Shown: positions 33,744 to 41,771 of the stretch, in pieces | Position numbering within the stretch: position 1 is the first letter of the stretch | Layout: each line of letters opens with the position of its first letter | Source: an uncultured Desulfuromonadales bacterium | GTDB lineage: Bacteria; Desulfobacterota; Desulfuromonadia; Desulfuromonadales; Geopsychrobacteraceae | Direction: 5' to 3' | Assembly (NCBI GenBank): GCA_947259715.1 | Contig: CAMYNR010000020.1 | Span: forward strand, 1-48,728 | DNA: 48,728 bases | Program-made: the position numbers and the translations under genes | Notes under the pieces: model-generated | Seen by the model: only the letters and a program-made list of their open reading frames with translations | What the model was told of the DNA's origin: nothing | The model's database searches: none

Positions 33744-35993
33744 ATGTTTAATCAGGATGTACAAATCGCGTTTACCTTGGCAGTTCGTGAAGCGCAGCGC
33801 CGCCGGCACGAATATCTGACGACTGAACATGTGCTTTATGCGCTCTTGTTCGAGGGGGTTGGGCAGCAGATTATCAGCGCTTGCGGCGGCGATATCGAAG
33901 GGCTCAAGCAGCTGCTGGAAAACTTTTTCGACATGCACCTCGAGCATCTGCCGGAAGGCGTGAATGATGAAGAGGTGCCGCGCCAGACTCTGGCCCTGCA
34001 GCGGATGCTGCAGCGCACAGTGCTGCACATGCAGGCCTCGAATCAGAGTGAGGTCGGCGTTGGCGATCTGCTTGCGGCGATCCTGGAAGAGGAAAACTCC
34101 CACGCCTGCTTCTTTCTGCAGAGTCAGGGGATCGAGCGGGTCGATCTGCTCGATTATATTTCCCATGGCCAATCGGTCGGTAACGCCAGCGAAGAACCGG
34201 AAGAACGACCTCAGCCAGAACCTGGTCAGGGGGAGCGCAGCAAGCCCAAACCGCAGCAGAATGATCCGCTGAAATCCTTTACCATCGACCTGATTGAGCG
34301 GGCCAAGGCTGGTAAGATTGATCCGCTGATCGGCCGCGATCTGGAAATGGAGCGGACAATCCTGGTGCTCTGTCGGCGACGGAAAAATAATCCGATCTTT
34401 GTTGGTGAGCCGGGGGTCGGGAAAACCGCCATGGCAGAAGGTCTGGCGCTGCGGGTTGCCGAAGGGTCGGTACCGGAAATCCTCAAAAAAAGTGAGATTT
34501 TCACCCTCGATATGGGGGCCCTGCTGGCTGGAACCAAATTTCGCGGTGATTTTGAAGAGCGACTTAAAGCGGTGGTGACCGAACTGCAGAAGCGCGAGCA
34601 TTCAATCCTGTTCATAGATGAAATTCACACCATCGTTGGTGCCGGCGCGACCAGCGGCGGTTCTCTGGATGCCTCCAATATCCTTAAACCGGCTCTCGGA
34701 GCGGGGGAGCTGCGTTGCATCGGCTCGACCACCTACGAAGAATATCGCAATCTGTTCGACAAGGATCGAGCCTTGTCGCGCCGTTTCCAAAAGATCGATC
34801 TGCAGGAACCGAGCGACGAAGAAACTCTGGAGATTCTCAAAGGCCTGGTCTCGCGCTATGAGCAGCACCATCAGGTCCGCTATGCTGAAGCGGCCCTGGA
34901 ATCCGCGGTGCAGTTGGCGGTCAAGCATCTGCCGCAGCGGCAACTGCCTGACAAAGCCATCGATGTAATTGATGAAGCCGGTGCGCAGCAACGCTTGGAT
35001 GGCCTGCTGAAAAAAGCGATCGGCATTGACGAAATCGAGCGGGTGGTGGCACGCATGGCCCGGGTGCCGATCCGCACCGTCTCTGGCAGCGATCGGCAGC
35101 GGTTGCGCCATCTCGAGCGGGATCTGAAGCGGGTGGTTTTTGGCCAGGATCCGGCCATCGAAGGGCTTGTCAAATCGATCCATCGCTCCCGGGCTGGTCT
35201 TGGCCACCCTGATAAGCCGGTCGGTTCCATGCTCTTTACCGGTCCGACCGGAGTCGGAAAAACTGAAGTGGCCCGGCAGTTGGCGATGCAGATGGGAGTC
35301 AAGTTCCTGCGTTTCGACATGAGCGAGTACATGGAGAAGCATTCGGTCGCCCGGCTGATCGGAGCGCCCCCCGGCTATGTCGGTTTTGATCAGGGGGGGC
35401 TGCTGACGGAAGAGATCAGCAAGAACCCCTATGCGGTGCTGCTTCTCGATGAGATCGAAAAGGCCCACCCTGACCTGTTTAATATTTTGCTGCAGGTGAT
35501 GGACCACGGTACCCTGACCGATAACAACGGCAAGGAAGCTGATTTTCGCAACATCATTTTGATCATGACCAGCAATGTCGGTGGTCGGGATATGAATGTG
35601 GTCCCCATCGGCTTTGGCAGCCGGACTGCCGCAGCGCCGAAAAATGCTGTGGAAAAAGCCTTTTCGCCGGAATTTCGCAACCGCCTCGATGCGACGATTC
35701 ATTTTGCGTCCCTGGATGAGCAGGTCATGCTTCAGGTGGTCGATAAATTCATCGCTGAACTCTCGACCCAGCTGGCAGAGCGGGAGGTGCAGATTCAACT
35801 CTCTGCAGCGGCGCGCAAGGAACTGGCCAAACGCGGCTATGATCCGCTGTTCGGCGCCCGGCCCCTCGGTCGCCTGATTCAGGCGGAGCTGAGTGATCCG
35901 CTGGCGGAGAAAATTCTTTTCGGTGAACTGCGCAAAGGGGGGCAGGTGAAGGTCGGCTGCAAGGGCGGAAAGCTGACCTTCCGTTTCAGCTGA
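33744..35993 (+). CDS. clpA: ATP-dependent Clp protease ATP-binding subunit ClpA
   Basis: Hexameric AAA+ unfoldase that feeds substrates to ClpP. The 749-residue protein has the Clp-N domain ([20 protein letters not shown] and a second repeat), AAA-1 with [13 protein letters not shown] and the [13 protein letters not shown] Walker B, AAA-2 with [13 protein letters not shown] and [12 protein letters not shown], and a C-terminal D2-small domain. The region around residues 150-175 is acidic and Pro-rich. ATG 33744 fits the family start (MFNQ-type); a GTG at 33735 has a better Shine-Dalgarno, so the start is not certain. It follows clpS closely. Confidence 0.95.
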   Translation: MFNQDVQIAFTLAVREAQRRRHEYLTTEHVLYALLFEGVGQQIISACGGDIEGLKQLLENFFDMHLEHLPEGVNDEEVPRQTLALQRMLQRTVLHMQASNQSEVGVGDLLAAILEEENSHACFFLQSQGIERVDLLDYISHGQSVGNASEEPEERPQPEPGQGERSKPKPQQNDPLKSFTIDLIERAKAGKIDPLIGRDLEMERTILVLCRRRKNNPIFVGEPGVGKTAMAEGLALRVAEGSVPEILKKSEIFTLDMGALLAGTKFRGDFEERLKAVVTELQKREHSILFIDEIHTIVGAGATSGGSLDASNILKPALGAGELRCIGSTTYEEYRNLFDKDRALSRRFQKIDLQEPSDEETLEILKGLVSRYEQHHQVRYAEAALESAVQLAVKHLPQRQLPDKAIDVIDEAGAQQRLDGLLKKAIGIDEIERVVARMARVPIRTVSGSDRQRLRHLERDLKRVVFGQDPAIEGLVKSIHRSRAGLGHPDKPVGSMLFTGPTGVGKTEVARQLAMQMGVKFLRFDMSEYMEKHSVARLIGAPPGYVGFDQGGLLTEEISKNPYAVLLLDEIEKAHPDLFNILLQVMDHGTLTDNNGKEADFRNIILIMTSNVGGRDMNVVPIGFGSRTAAAPKNAVEKAFSPEFRNRLDATIHFASLDEQVMLQVVDKFIAELSTQLAEREVQIQLSAAARKELAKRGYDPLFGARPLGRLIQAELSDPLAEKILFGELRKGGQVKVGCKGGKLTFRFS

Positions 35994-36003
35994 TCTCTCG
36001 CCG

Positions 36004-36687
36004 ATGCCCTGTTACCAGCTGGACGATGAGCTCTGGTTTCCGCCGACCGAAGCGGCTGAAGACTATGGTCTGCTGGCGGTCGGTGGTGACCTGTCGGTCA
36101 ATCGTCTGCTGCTCGCCTATAGCCTCGGTATCTTCCCCTGGTATAATCCTGGAGAACCGATCCTCTGGTGGTCGCCCGATCCGCGCTGTGTGCTCTATCC
36201 CGCCCAACTGCATATCTCCCGTTCCCTGAAGCGCTTCATGCGCAAGCAACCCTTTCGCCTGTCGGTAAACGAAAATTTTGCCGCTGTGGTTTACTGGTGC
36301 CGGCGACTGCGCGCTGCCCGTGATGGCAGCGGCACCTGGATCACGCCTGAGATGCAGCATGCCTACCTTGAACTGCATCGGCTCGGTTTTGCTCACTCCG
36401 TTGAATGCTGGCAGGAAGACGAATTGGTCGGAGGGATTTATGGTGTCTGTCTGGGACGCTGTTTTTTTGGAGAGTCGATGTTCAGCCGCTCCACCAATGC
36501 CTCTAAGGTCGCTCTGGTGCATCTGGTGCGGACTCTGGAAGAGAAAGGGTTTGTGCTGCTCGATTGCCAGCAGACAACCGACCACCTTTTGAGCATGGGC
36601 GCGCAGGAAATTGCCAGGTGCGATTTTCAGGAGCAGTTGCGCCGAGCGGAAGTGCCCCCCAACGGGCCTCTGGTCAGCCGTTTTTAG
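36004..36687 (+). CDS. aat: Leucyl/phenylalanyl-tRNA-protein transferase Aat
   Basis: Aat attaches Leu or Phe from charged tRNA to proteins with N-terminal Lys or Arg, making N-degrons read by ClpS. The 227-residue protein has the family motifs AVGGDLSVNRLLLAYSLGIFPW, PILWWSPDPRCVL, GTWITPEMQHAYLELHRLGF and the C-terminal GGIYGVCLGRCFFGESMF and SRSTNASKVAL. It begins 10 bp after clpA, so clpS-clpA-aat is an operon. Confidence 0.94.
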   Translation: MPCYQLDDELWFPPTEAAEDYGLLAVGGDLSVNRLLLAYSLGIFPWYNPGEPILWWSPDPRCVLYPAQLHISRSLKRFMRKQPFRLSVNENFAAVVYWCRRLRAARDGSGTWITPEMQHAYLELHRLGFAHSVECWQEDELVGGIYGVCLGRCFFGESMFSRSTNASKVALVHLVRTLEEKGFVLLDCQQTTDHLLSMGAQEIARCDFQEQLRRAEVPPNGPLVSRF

Positions 36688-36707
36688 CTGCGGAGCGGTT
36701 GCCCCAT

Positions 36708-36735
36708 TTGACAGATAGGTATCACTGGCTAAACT
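36708..36735 (+). promoter_or_regulatory. Sigma-70 promoter of rubrerythrin
   Basis: TTGACA (36708-36713) and TAAACT (36730-36735) are spaced by 16 bp, about 63 bp before the ATG. Confidence 0.55.
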
Positions 36736-36798
36736 TCTACAGTTGCCTTGGTCGTGCCATCTCGTGGAAACTCGAATTTTTTGCAGGAGGAACTTATC

Positions 36799-37308
36799 AT
36801 GTCAGACGTTGCTGGGAGCAAAACCGAAAAGAATCTGCAGGAAGCCTTTGCCGGAGAGTCTCAAGCCAACAGGACTTACCTGGCCTTTGCCAGCAAAGCG
36901 GAGCAGGAAGGCCTGCATCAGATCGCCAAGCTCTTCCGCGCCGCAGCGGCAGCCGAAACGGTTCATGCCCACGCGCACCTGCGCGCCCTTGGGGGGATTA
37001 AGGACACCTCGGAAAATCTCAAAGAGGCGGTCGGCGGAGAAACCCACGAATTTACCGAAATGTATCCCAAGATGATCGAAGAAGCCGAAGCCGAAGGTTT
37101 CTCAGATGCCCTGCGCAGCTTTAAATTTGCCAACGCAGTGGAAAAGGTCCATGCTGACCTCTATCAGGATGCCTTGAATAACCTGGGAAAAAACAAGGTG
37201 GTTGATTACTATGTCTGTGAGGTCTGTGGCAACACCCTGGAGGGCGCTCCCGAAGGTCCCTGCGTGGTCTGTGGAGCCAAGCCGCAGGCGTTTACTAAAG
37301 TCGACTGA
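36799..37308 (+). CDS. rbr: Rubrerythrin
   Basis: Rubrerythrin reduces hydrogen peroxide in the cytosol of anaerobes. The 169-residue protein has a ferritin-like diiron domain with EAFAGESQANRTYLAFA, RAAAAAETVHAHAHLRAL and AVEKVHADLY (the ExxH and related ligands), then a C-terminal rubredoxin-like domain with CEVCG and CVVCGAKP. The start at 36799 (GCAGGAGGAACTTATC before it) fits the usual N-terminus. A strong terminator follows. It supports an anaerobic lifestyle with occasional oxygen exposure. Confidence 0.94.
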   Translation: MSDVAGSKTEKNLQEAFAGESQANRTYLAFASKAEQEGLHQIAKLFRAAAAAETVHAHAHLRALGGIKDTSENLKEAVGGETHEFTEMYPKMIEEAEAEGFSDALRSFKFANAVEKVHADLYQDALNNLGKNKVVDYYVCEVCGNTLEGAPEGPCVVCGAKPQAFTKVD

Positions 37309-37340
37309 GCTGCGGACTCAGTTGCAAAGTAAAGAATTAA

Positions 37341-37380
37341 AAAGGCCGGAAACCCCTGGGGTTCCGGCCTTTGATTTTGT
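37341..37380 (+). terminator. Rho-independent terminator after rubrerythrin
   Basis: AAAGGCCGGAA...TTCCGGCCTTT forms a long stem (37341-37372) with one bulged A and a CCCC/GGGG extension, then GATTTTGTTT. Confidence 0.8.
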
Positions 37381-37396
37381 TTCCTGCCGGTAATTA

Positions 37397-37537
37397 GTTT
37401 CTGTCTGGAAACTGCCCTTTTTCACCAGCTCGGCGTCAATCAGCACATTCGCTTGTGCGGCGTAAAGCACTACGCCTCCGCGCAAATGTTTGATTTCCTT
37501 GATCTGGCAAAAAATTGCTAGTTTCCAAATCAGAAAC
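37397..37537. repeat. Long imperfect-hairpin repeat element
   Basis: The stretch folds on itself over about 140 nt: GTTTCTG (37397-37403) pairs with CAGAAAC (37531-37537), TGGAAACT with AGTTTCCA, CTTTTTCACCAG with CTGGCAAAAAAT, and the centre has the perfect stem GGCGTA/TACGCC. Next to it lies a second hairpin, GTGCCATCCGG (37545-37555) and CCGGATGGGCAC (37561-37572). Together they resemble a mobile intergenic repeat. A minus-strand frame through the region is open but is broken by the terminator and probably not a gene. Confidence 0.6.
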
Positions 37538-37576
37538 GCACTTTGTGCCATCCGGACTTTCCGGATGGGCACTAAT

Positions 37577-39673
37577 TTAATTCAGCAGTTTTTCTGCTTC
37601 ATGCGATTGGACGACGAATTTTAATGTTTCGACAACCTCTGGGTCGTACCAGGGCGCATTCTGGCTGAAGATTTCCAGAATTTCTTCCTTACTTCTGGCA
37701 GGTCGATAAGAACGCGGCCTGAGCATGGCGCAGAAGCCGTTGCTCACTGCGAGGATTCGTGCCGGCAGATCAATTTCATCCCCCTGCAGGCCTTCGGGGT
37801 AGCCACTGCCGTCGAGATGTTCGTTCATTTGATAGACCGCCCGGTAGATCGGAAGTTCAAAGTCGATTTCGCGCAGAACATTCGCTGCATGCTGAACATG
37901 CTTTTCAACCTGCTCTTTTTCTTCCTTGCTCAGGGTGGTCGGTTTATTCAGCAGCTGCGGATCGATAAACATTTTGCCGATCTGGGACAGATAGGCGGCT
38001 GTCTCGACCGTGGCAATCACCTCATCCGGGGCGCGAAGGTTCTTCGCCAACAGTTTGGCTAAGCCGCTCATCAGGCGGGAGTGGCCGGCCAGGTAAGCGT
38101 CCTTGAGCTCGATGGTCTTTGCCAGTGCCTCGATCGCCTGATTAACCACCCGCTGGTTCCGCTCCTGCTCGTCGACCAGATCGGTGATGTCGCGGTAAAG
38201 GGAGATGATCCCTTTGAGCTTGCCTTGCTGGTCGATATAGGGAACCTTGGAAATTCGCAGATGGTGCCGCTTCGATTGCAGGTAGATCTGTTCGCGGTGG
38301 CTGGTCGGCTGATGATTTTCGATGACCAGGTTATCAAAGGCCTCAAGCCGCTTGGCCGTATCGTATCCGAACAGGGCCACATCATCCAGGCCGATGATCT
38401 CTTCCGGCTGGCGGCCAATCGCTTTGGCAAAGGCCGGGTTGGCGTACTGATAAAGTCCCCGGTTATCTTTGAGACCGATATATTCAGTTAAATTATTGTT
38501 GATCCCCTCCAGCAGCTTGTGCTGAGCTTCGATTTTTTCGGCAAGTTCGCGAAACCGGATCGCCTGCTGATGGTTCTCCACACCGATCATCCGCCACCAG
38601 AAGGCGCCCAGGGTGATCCCCAGCAGCAGCACCACCAGGCCGGCGATGCTGATGGCCACCCGGCGGAAATTTTTCAATGGCGCCAGAGCGGACTTTTTCT
38701 CCGCTTCGACCAGCACCCACCAGTTCAGTTCTGGGACTTTCCTGCCCAGGGAAAAAACGGTTTTCTGGCCATTGATTTCACTTCGCTCAGCATAGGCCAG
38801 CTGGGCACGCTCATCCAGGATCAGAGCTTGATTGATTCTGCTCAACTCTCCCGGCAGCCAGGGGGTCAACTCTTCAAAACCCCGGGCCGATTTTTGCAGC
38901 AGGCGGATCCTCTCGCCCTTGTCCGAGAGGGGAGAGGCGACCAGCAGCTCATTTATTTTTCCCGAAACCCGTTTGTTCAATTGTAATACCGCGACCGGAT
39001 CGGCCTGTTCACGTTCGGCCAGAGGCGGAAAAATCGGCAGGAAGACCTGCAGGATCAACCCGTTGCTGGAAGGGCTGAGACTGGAAAACTGAGGCTGTTT
39101 CTTCTGCAGGGTCTGTTCAACCAGCTGCAGCTGAGCTGGCTCAATGGGCGCGGTGCTGGCATCGGTGGCGATAAAGGATTGCCCGGAGCGGTTGATCACC
39201 CGACCGGAGATGAAACCTGCGTAGCGGGTGAACTCATCCAGTAAGTTTTGCATCATCGGCAGTTGCGCCGCTAGCTGCTGCAATTCAGGGCCGATTTTCG
39301 GATTGTCCGGGGTCAAGGGTGCGGTCAGCAGTAAAGACAAATCCTCTTCGATGAGATCGATTTCAGCGGCATAGAGCCTAAACAGCTCTGACTGGGTGAC
39401 CCGGTTCGCCTGGGTGACTTGACCCGCCAGCCAGGTCGAAATGACCTCGCTGCGGCCAACGGCCTGCAGTTCCAGGCGCTTTTCCAACGCCTCTTGAAGA
39501 TCCTCTGTTTTGCGTTGCAGACTCCAATGCACCAGCAACGCCGCACAGACTGTCACCAGCAGCATGGAAATGATGCCGATGCTGAGCCCCCAACGCGCCT
39601 GACTGCTGGCGCTGCCGTCTGGCGTCTGTGGCTGGCCCGAGAAAACCTGCGGTGAGGTCGATTGTTCCTGCAT
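37577..39673 (-). CDS. Membrane PAS-HD-GYP protein with degenerate HD-GYP domain, candidate LapD-like receptor
   Basis: A 698-residue inner-membrane signalling protein. TM1 (28-50) and TM2 (337-359) enclose a periplasmic sensor of about 285 residues (dCache-like). A PAS domain follows (385-500), then an HD-GYP domain (510-690). The phosphodiesterase metal site is broken: the usual LHDIGK is LSQIGK (563-564), the HHE before DGSGYP is MNE (616-618), and the AVADxxDAL motif reads AVSNGFCAM. The GYP motif (624-626) and other conserved features remain, so it may bind c-di-GMP without cleaving it. It starts 11 bp after the LapG-like gene, last of the operon, with AAGGGG before the ATG. Confidence 0.85.
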   Translation of the reverse strand: MQEQSTSPQVFSGQPQTPDGSASSQARWGLSIGIISMLLVTVCAALLVHWSLQRKTEDLQEALEKRLELQAVGRSEVISTWLAGQVTQANRVTQSELFRLYAAEIDLIEEDLSLLLTAPLTPDNPKIGPELQQLAAQLPMMQNLLDEFTRYAGFISGRVINRSGQSFIATDASTAPIEPAQLQLVEQTLQKKQPQFSSLSPSSNGLILQVFLPIFPPLAEREQADPVAVLQLNKRVSGKINELLVASPLSDKGERIRLLQKSARGFEELTPWLPGELSRINQALILDERAQLAYAERSEINGQKTVFSLGRKVPELNWWVLVEAEKKSALAPLKNFRRVAISIAGLVVLLLGITLGAFWWRMIGVENHQQAIRFRELAEKIEAQHKLLEGINNNLTEYIGLKDNRGLYQYANPAFAKAIGRQPEEIIGLDDVALFGYDTAKRLEAFDNLVIENHQPTSHREQIYLQSKRHHLRISKVPYIDQQGKLKGIISLYRDITDLVDEQERNQRVVNQAIEALAKTIELKDAYLAGHSRLMSGLAKLLAKNLRAPDEVIATVETAAYLSQIGKMFIDPQLLNKPTTLSKEEKEQVEKHVQHAANVLREIDFELPIYRAVYQMNEHLDGSGYPEGLQGDEIDLPARILAVSNGFCAMLRPRSYRPARSKEEILEIFSQNAPWYDPEVVETLKFVVQSHEAEKLLN

Positions 39674-39684
39674 GCCTTGCCCCT

Positions 39685-40404
39685 TTAGTGTTGCGGTAAC
39701 TTTTGCGCCGGGCTGGCCAGTTGACCATGAGCCCAGCGGAACTTTTCGTTGACCGAATAGTACGGTGAATAATGTAGGTAGCGCTGGTGACTGAGCACCA
39801 GATTCGACATATTGTCCAGAATAAAGGCATCATTTTGCAGATAGGCCGCCAGGACGGCATGACCGATATTCCGGATCCGGTCTCTGATGACAACGATTCT
39901 CAGCCCTTCGCTGGGAAACCCGAGCTGTCGCAGAGCGAAATATTTGGTGATGCTGTAATCCTCGCAATCCCCTGAGTAGCGCATGAACTCTTCAGGTGTT
40001 GCCCAGTATTCGGTGACGCCGTAAACTTCCATGTCCAGTCGGTATGGCCAGCGATTGAAAAAGAGGTTGACCCAGTCAAGCTGCTGCCGGGGTTCCAGGG
40101 TCTTCGCCTCGTTCAACATCTGCTGCCAGCTGCGGGCGATGGCTGCACAACTGGCCTGCTGATCGTCACAGCTGGCCAGTTTTTCGGTCTGTTGCTTGGC
40201 CCGTTCAATGATATCGGTCCATTTGGTCAGGGCACGCAGCGAACCACGAAATTCCATGCTGCCGAACAGCTCCAGCTTTTGCTCTGCTTGTACTTTAGTC
40301 ACGCCAGGCTTGGCGGAGAAACCGCTGCCAGGCCAGAGCAGCAGAAGCACAGCGATGGCAAGGCCCCAAAAACGCTGTCGGCCATGCTTGAAGATCCCGA
40401 CCAT
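39685..40404 (-). CDS. lapG: LapG-like periplasmic cysteine protease (BTLCP)
   Basis: Bacterial transglutaminase-like cysteine protease of the LapG type, which clips the N-terminus of large adhesins and frees them from the cell surface unless sequestered by a c-di-GMP receptor. The protein (239 residues) has an N-terminal signal or anchor (about 10-30), then RWPYRLDMEVYGVTEYWATP, and the catalytic triad Cys147 in YSGDCEDYS, His182 in NIGHAVL and Asp197 in ILDNM. ATG 40404 is used (GGGAG upstream); it overlaps the HlyD stop in TGATG. The operon puts it with its presumed secretion system and the divergent adhesin. Confidence 0.9.
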   Translation of the reverse strand: MVGIFKHGRQRFWGLAIAVLLLLWPGSGFSAKPGVTKVQAEQKLELFGSMEFRGSLRALTKWTDIIERAKQQTEKLASCDDQQASCAAIARSWQQMLNEAKTLEPRQQLDWVNLFFNRWPYRLDMEVYGVTEYWATPEEFMRYSGDCEDYSITKYFALRQLGFPSEGLRIVVIRDRIRNIGHAVLAAYLQNDAFILDNMSNLVLSHQRYLHYSPYYSVNEKFRWAHGQLASPAQKLPQH

Positions 40405-41771
40405 CAACGCTCCCGCAGGGCATTCTGCTTGGCTTTGAGAATCGGCTTAAGCAGGTAGTCCAATACGGTTTTTTCGCCGGTGAGGATATCGACACTGGCC
40501 GTCATGCCGGGGATGATCGGCAGCTCTGCGCCCCGGTAAGAGAGGCTGCTGGCTTTGGTCCGCAGCTTCACCTTGTAGTGGCTCTCGCCATTATCGTCGA
40601 GGATCGTGTCGGCGCTGATCTGCTCGACCACGCCCTCAAGGCCGCCATAGATGGAGAAATCATAGGCGGTGATTTTAATCATCGCCGCCTGCCCCGGATG
40701 CAGAAAGGCAATATCCGCCGGTCGGATGCGCGCCTCGATGAGCAGGGTGTCATCCAGCGGGACGACCTCGAGGATCGACTGACCGGGCTGAATGACGCCG
40801 CCAATGGTATTGATGTTGAGCTGTTTGATTGTTCCCCGCACCGGTGAGCGGACGTCGGTCCGCGTGACCCGGTCTTGTCCGGCGGAAATCGCCTCGCGCA
40901 ACGACTTTAGTTCTATCCGCCGGCGGTTCAATTCATCGAGTGCTGCGGCATGAAATTCTGCTTTGCGCTGTTTGCTGCGTCGCCTGGCTTCTTCGGCCGC
41001 GTTCTTGGCGCGCGGAATCCCCAGCTTTAAGGCATTGATGTCGCCGCGCAGGGTGACCAGGTCGCGTTCCAGCTTCAGGTAGTCGACCTCGGGATACAGC
41101 CCCTGGTCGCGCAGTGGTTTGGCGATGTTCAGCTGCTGCTGAGCCAAAAGCAGGCTCTGCTCCAGCTGGCTGAGGCGGCCCTCCTTTTCAGCGACCTCCT
41201 GGCGGCGCTGCTCATACTGGGATTCGATGATATTCAGCTCAGAACGCAACTGTTGCTGGCGGGCCCGGTAGATGTCCTTTTGTGCCTGCAGAATCAGTGG
41301 ACTGTCATTCAGGCTTTCCGGGAAAACCGGTTTCTTTCCGGTCGTCTCAGCGGTCAGCCGGGCAATCGCCGCCTCCTGCTCGAGGGCCTGGCTGGCGGTG
41401 TCACGGTACTGGCTGGCGGCTGCCGTATTGCTGATCCGGACCAGGATATCATTCTTATCGACGATCTGGTTTTCCTGAACCAGCACCTCTTCTAAAATGC
41501 CACCTTCGAGGTTCTGGATCACCTGGACACGCTGTGAAGGAATCACCTGCCCCATACCGCGGGTCACTTCATCCAGCACCGCCTGCTGCGCCCAAACAAT
41601 AAAGCTGACGATGAGCAGGCAGGTGGCCAGGGACATCAGGTAGGCGAAGCGATGCCCGGTTCGGTAAATCGCCGCATCCCCAGCGCTCATGAAGTGGATA
41701 TCGTCTTCATCGACAGTATGCTTGGCCGAGGGCGTCAGCCAACCGAAAAGAAAAGAGAGCAGGCGGCTCAT
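40404..41771 (-). CDS. lapC: HlyD-family type I secretion adaptor (LapC-like)
   Basis: Periplasmic adaptor of the adhesin's type I secretion system. The 455-residue protein has a cytosolic N-terminus, one TM helix (about 42-64), a barrel-sandwich half with VQVIQNLEGGILEEVLVQEN (the HlyD signature), a long coiled-coil hairpin (about 120-290) and C-terminal beta domains (TRTDVRSPVRGTIKQLNINT; SYRGAELPIIPGMTASVDIL). Its ATG overlaps the ABC gene stop (ATGA), so it is translationally coupled. Confidence 0.92.
   Translation of the reverse strand: MSRLLSFLFGWLTPSAKHTVDEDDIHFMSAGDAAIYRTGHRFAYLMSLATCLLIVSFIVWAQQAVLDEVTRGMGQVIPSQRVQVIQNLEGGILEEVLVQENQIVDKNDILVRISNTAAASQYRDTASQALEQEAAIARLTAETTGKKPVFPESLNDSPLILQAQKDIYRARQQQLRSELNIIESQYEQRRQEVAEKEGRLSQLEQSLLLAQQQLNIAKPLRDQGLYPEVDYLKLERDLVTLRGDINALKLGIPRAKNAAEEARRRSKQRKAEFHAAALDELNRRRIELKSLREAISAGQDRVTRTDVRSPVRGTIKQLNINTIGGVIQPGQSILEVVPLDDTLLIEARIRPADIAFLHPGQAAMIKITAYDFSIYGGLEGVVEQISADTILDDNGESHYKVKLRTKASSLSYRGAELPIIPGMTASVDILTGEKTVLDYLLKPILKAKQNALRER

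Noticed and set aside
33399-35798. Two minus-strand frames of about 400 codons over clpS/clpA
   Set aside because: Antisense shadows of ClpA; their translations are low-complexity and match no family.
37318-37572. 84-codon minus-strand frame after rubrerythrin
   Set aside because: It reads through the rubrerythrin terminator and the long hairpin element, so it is more likely a chance frame in a repeat than a gene.
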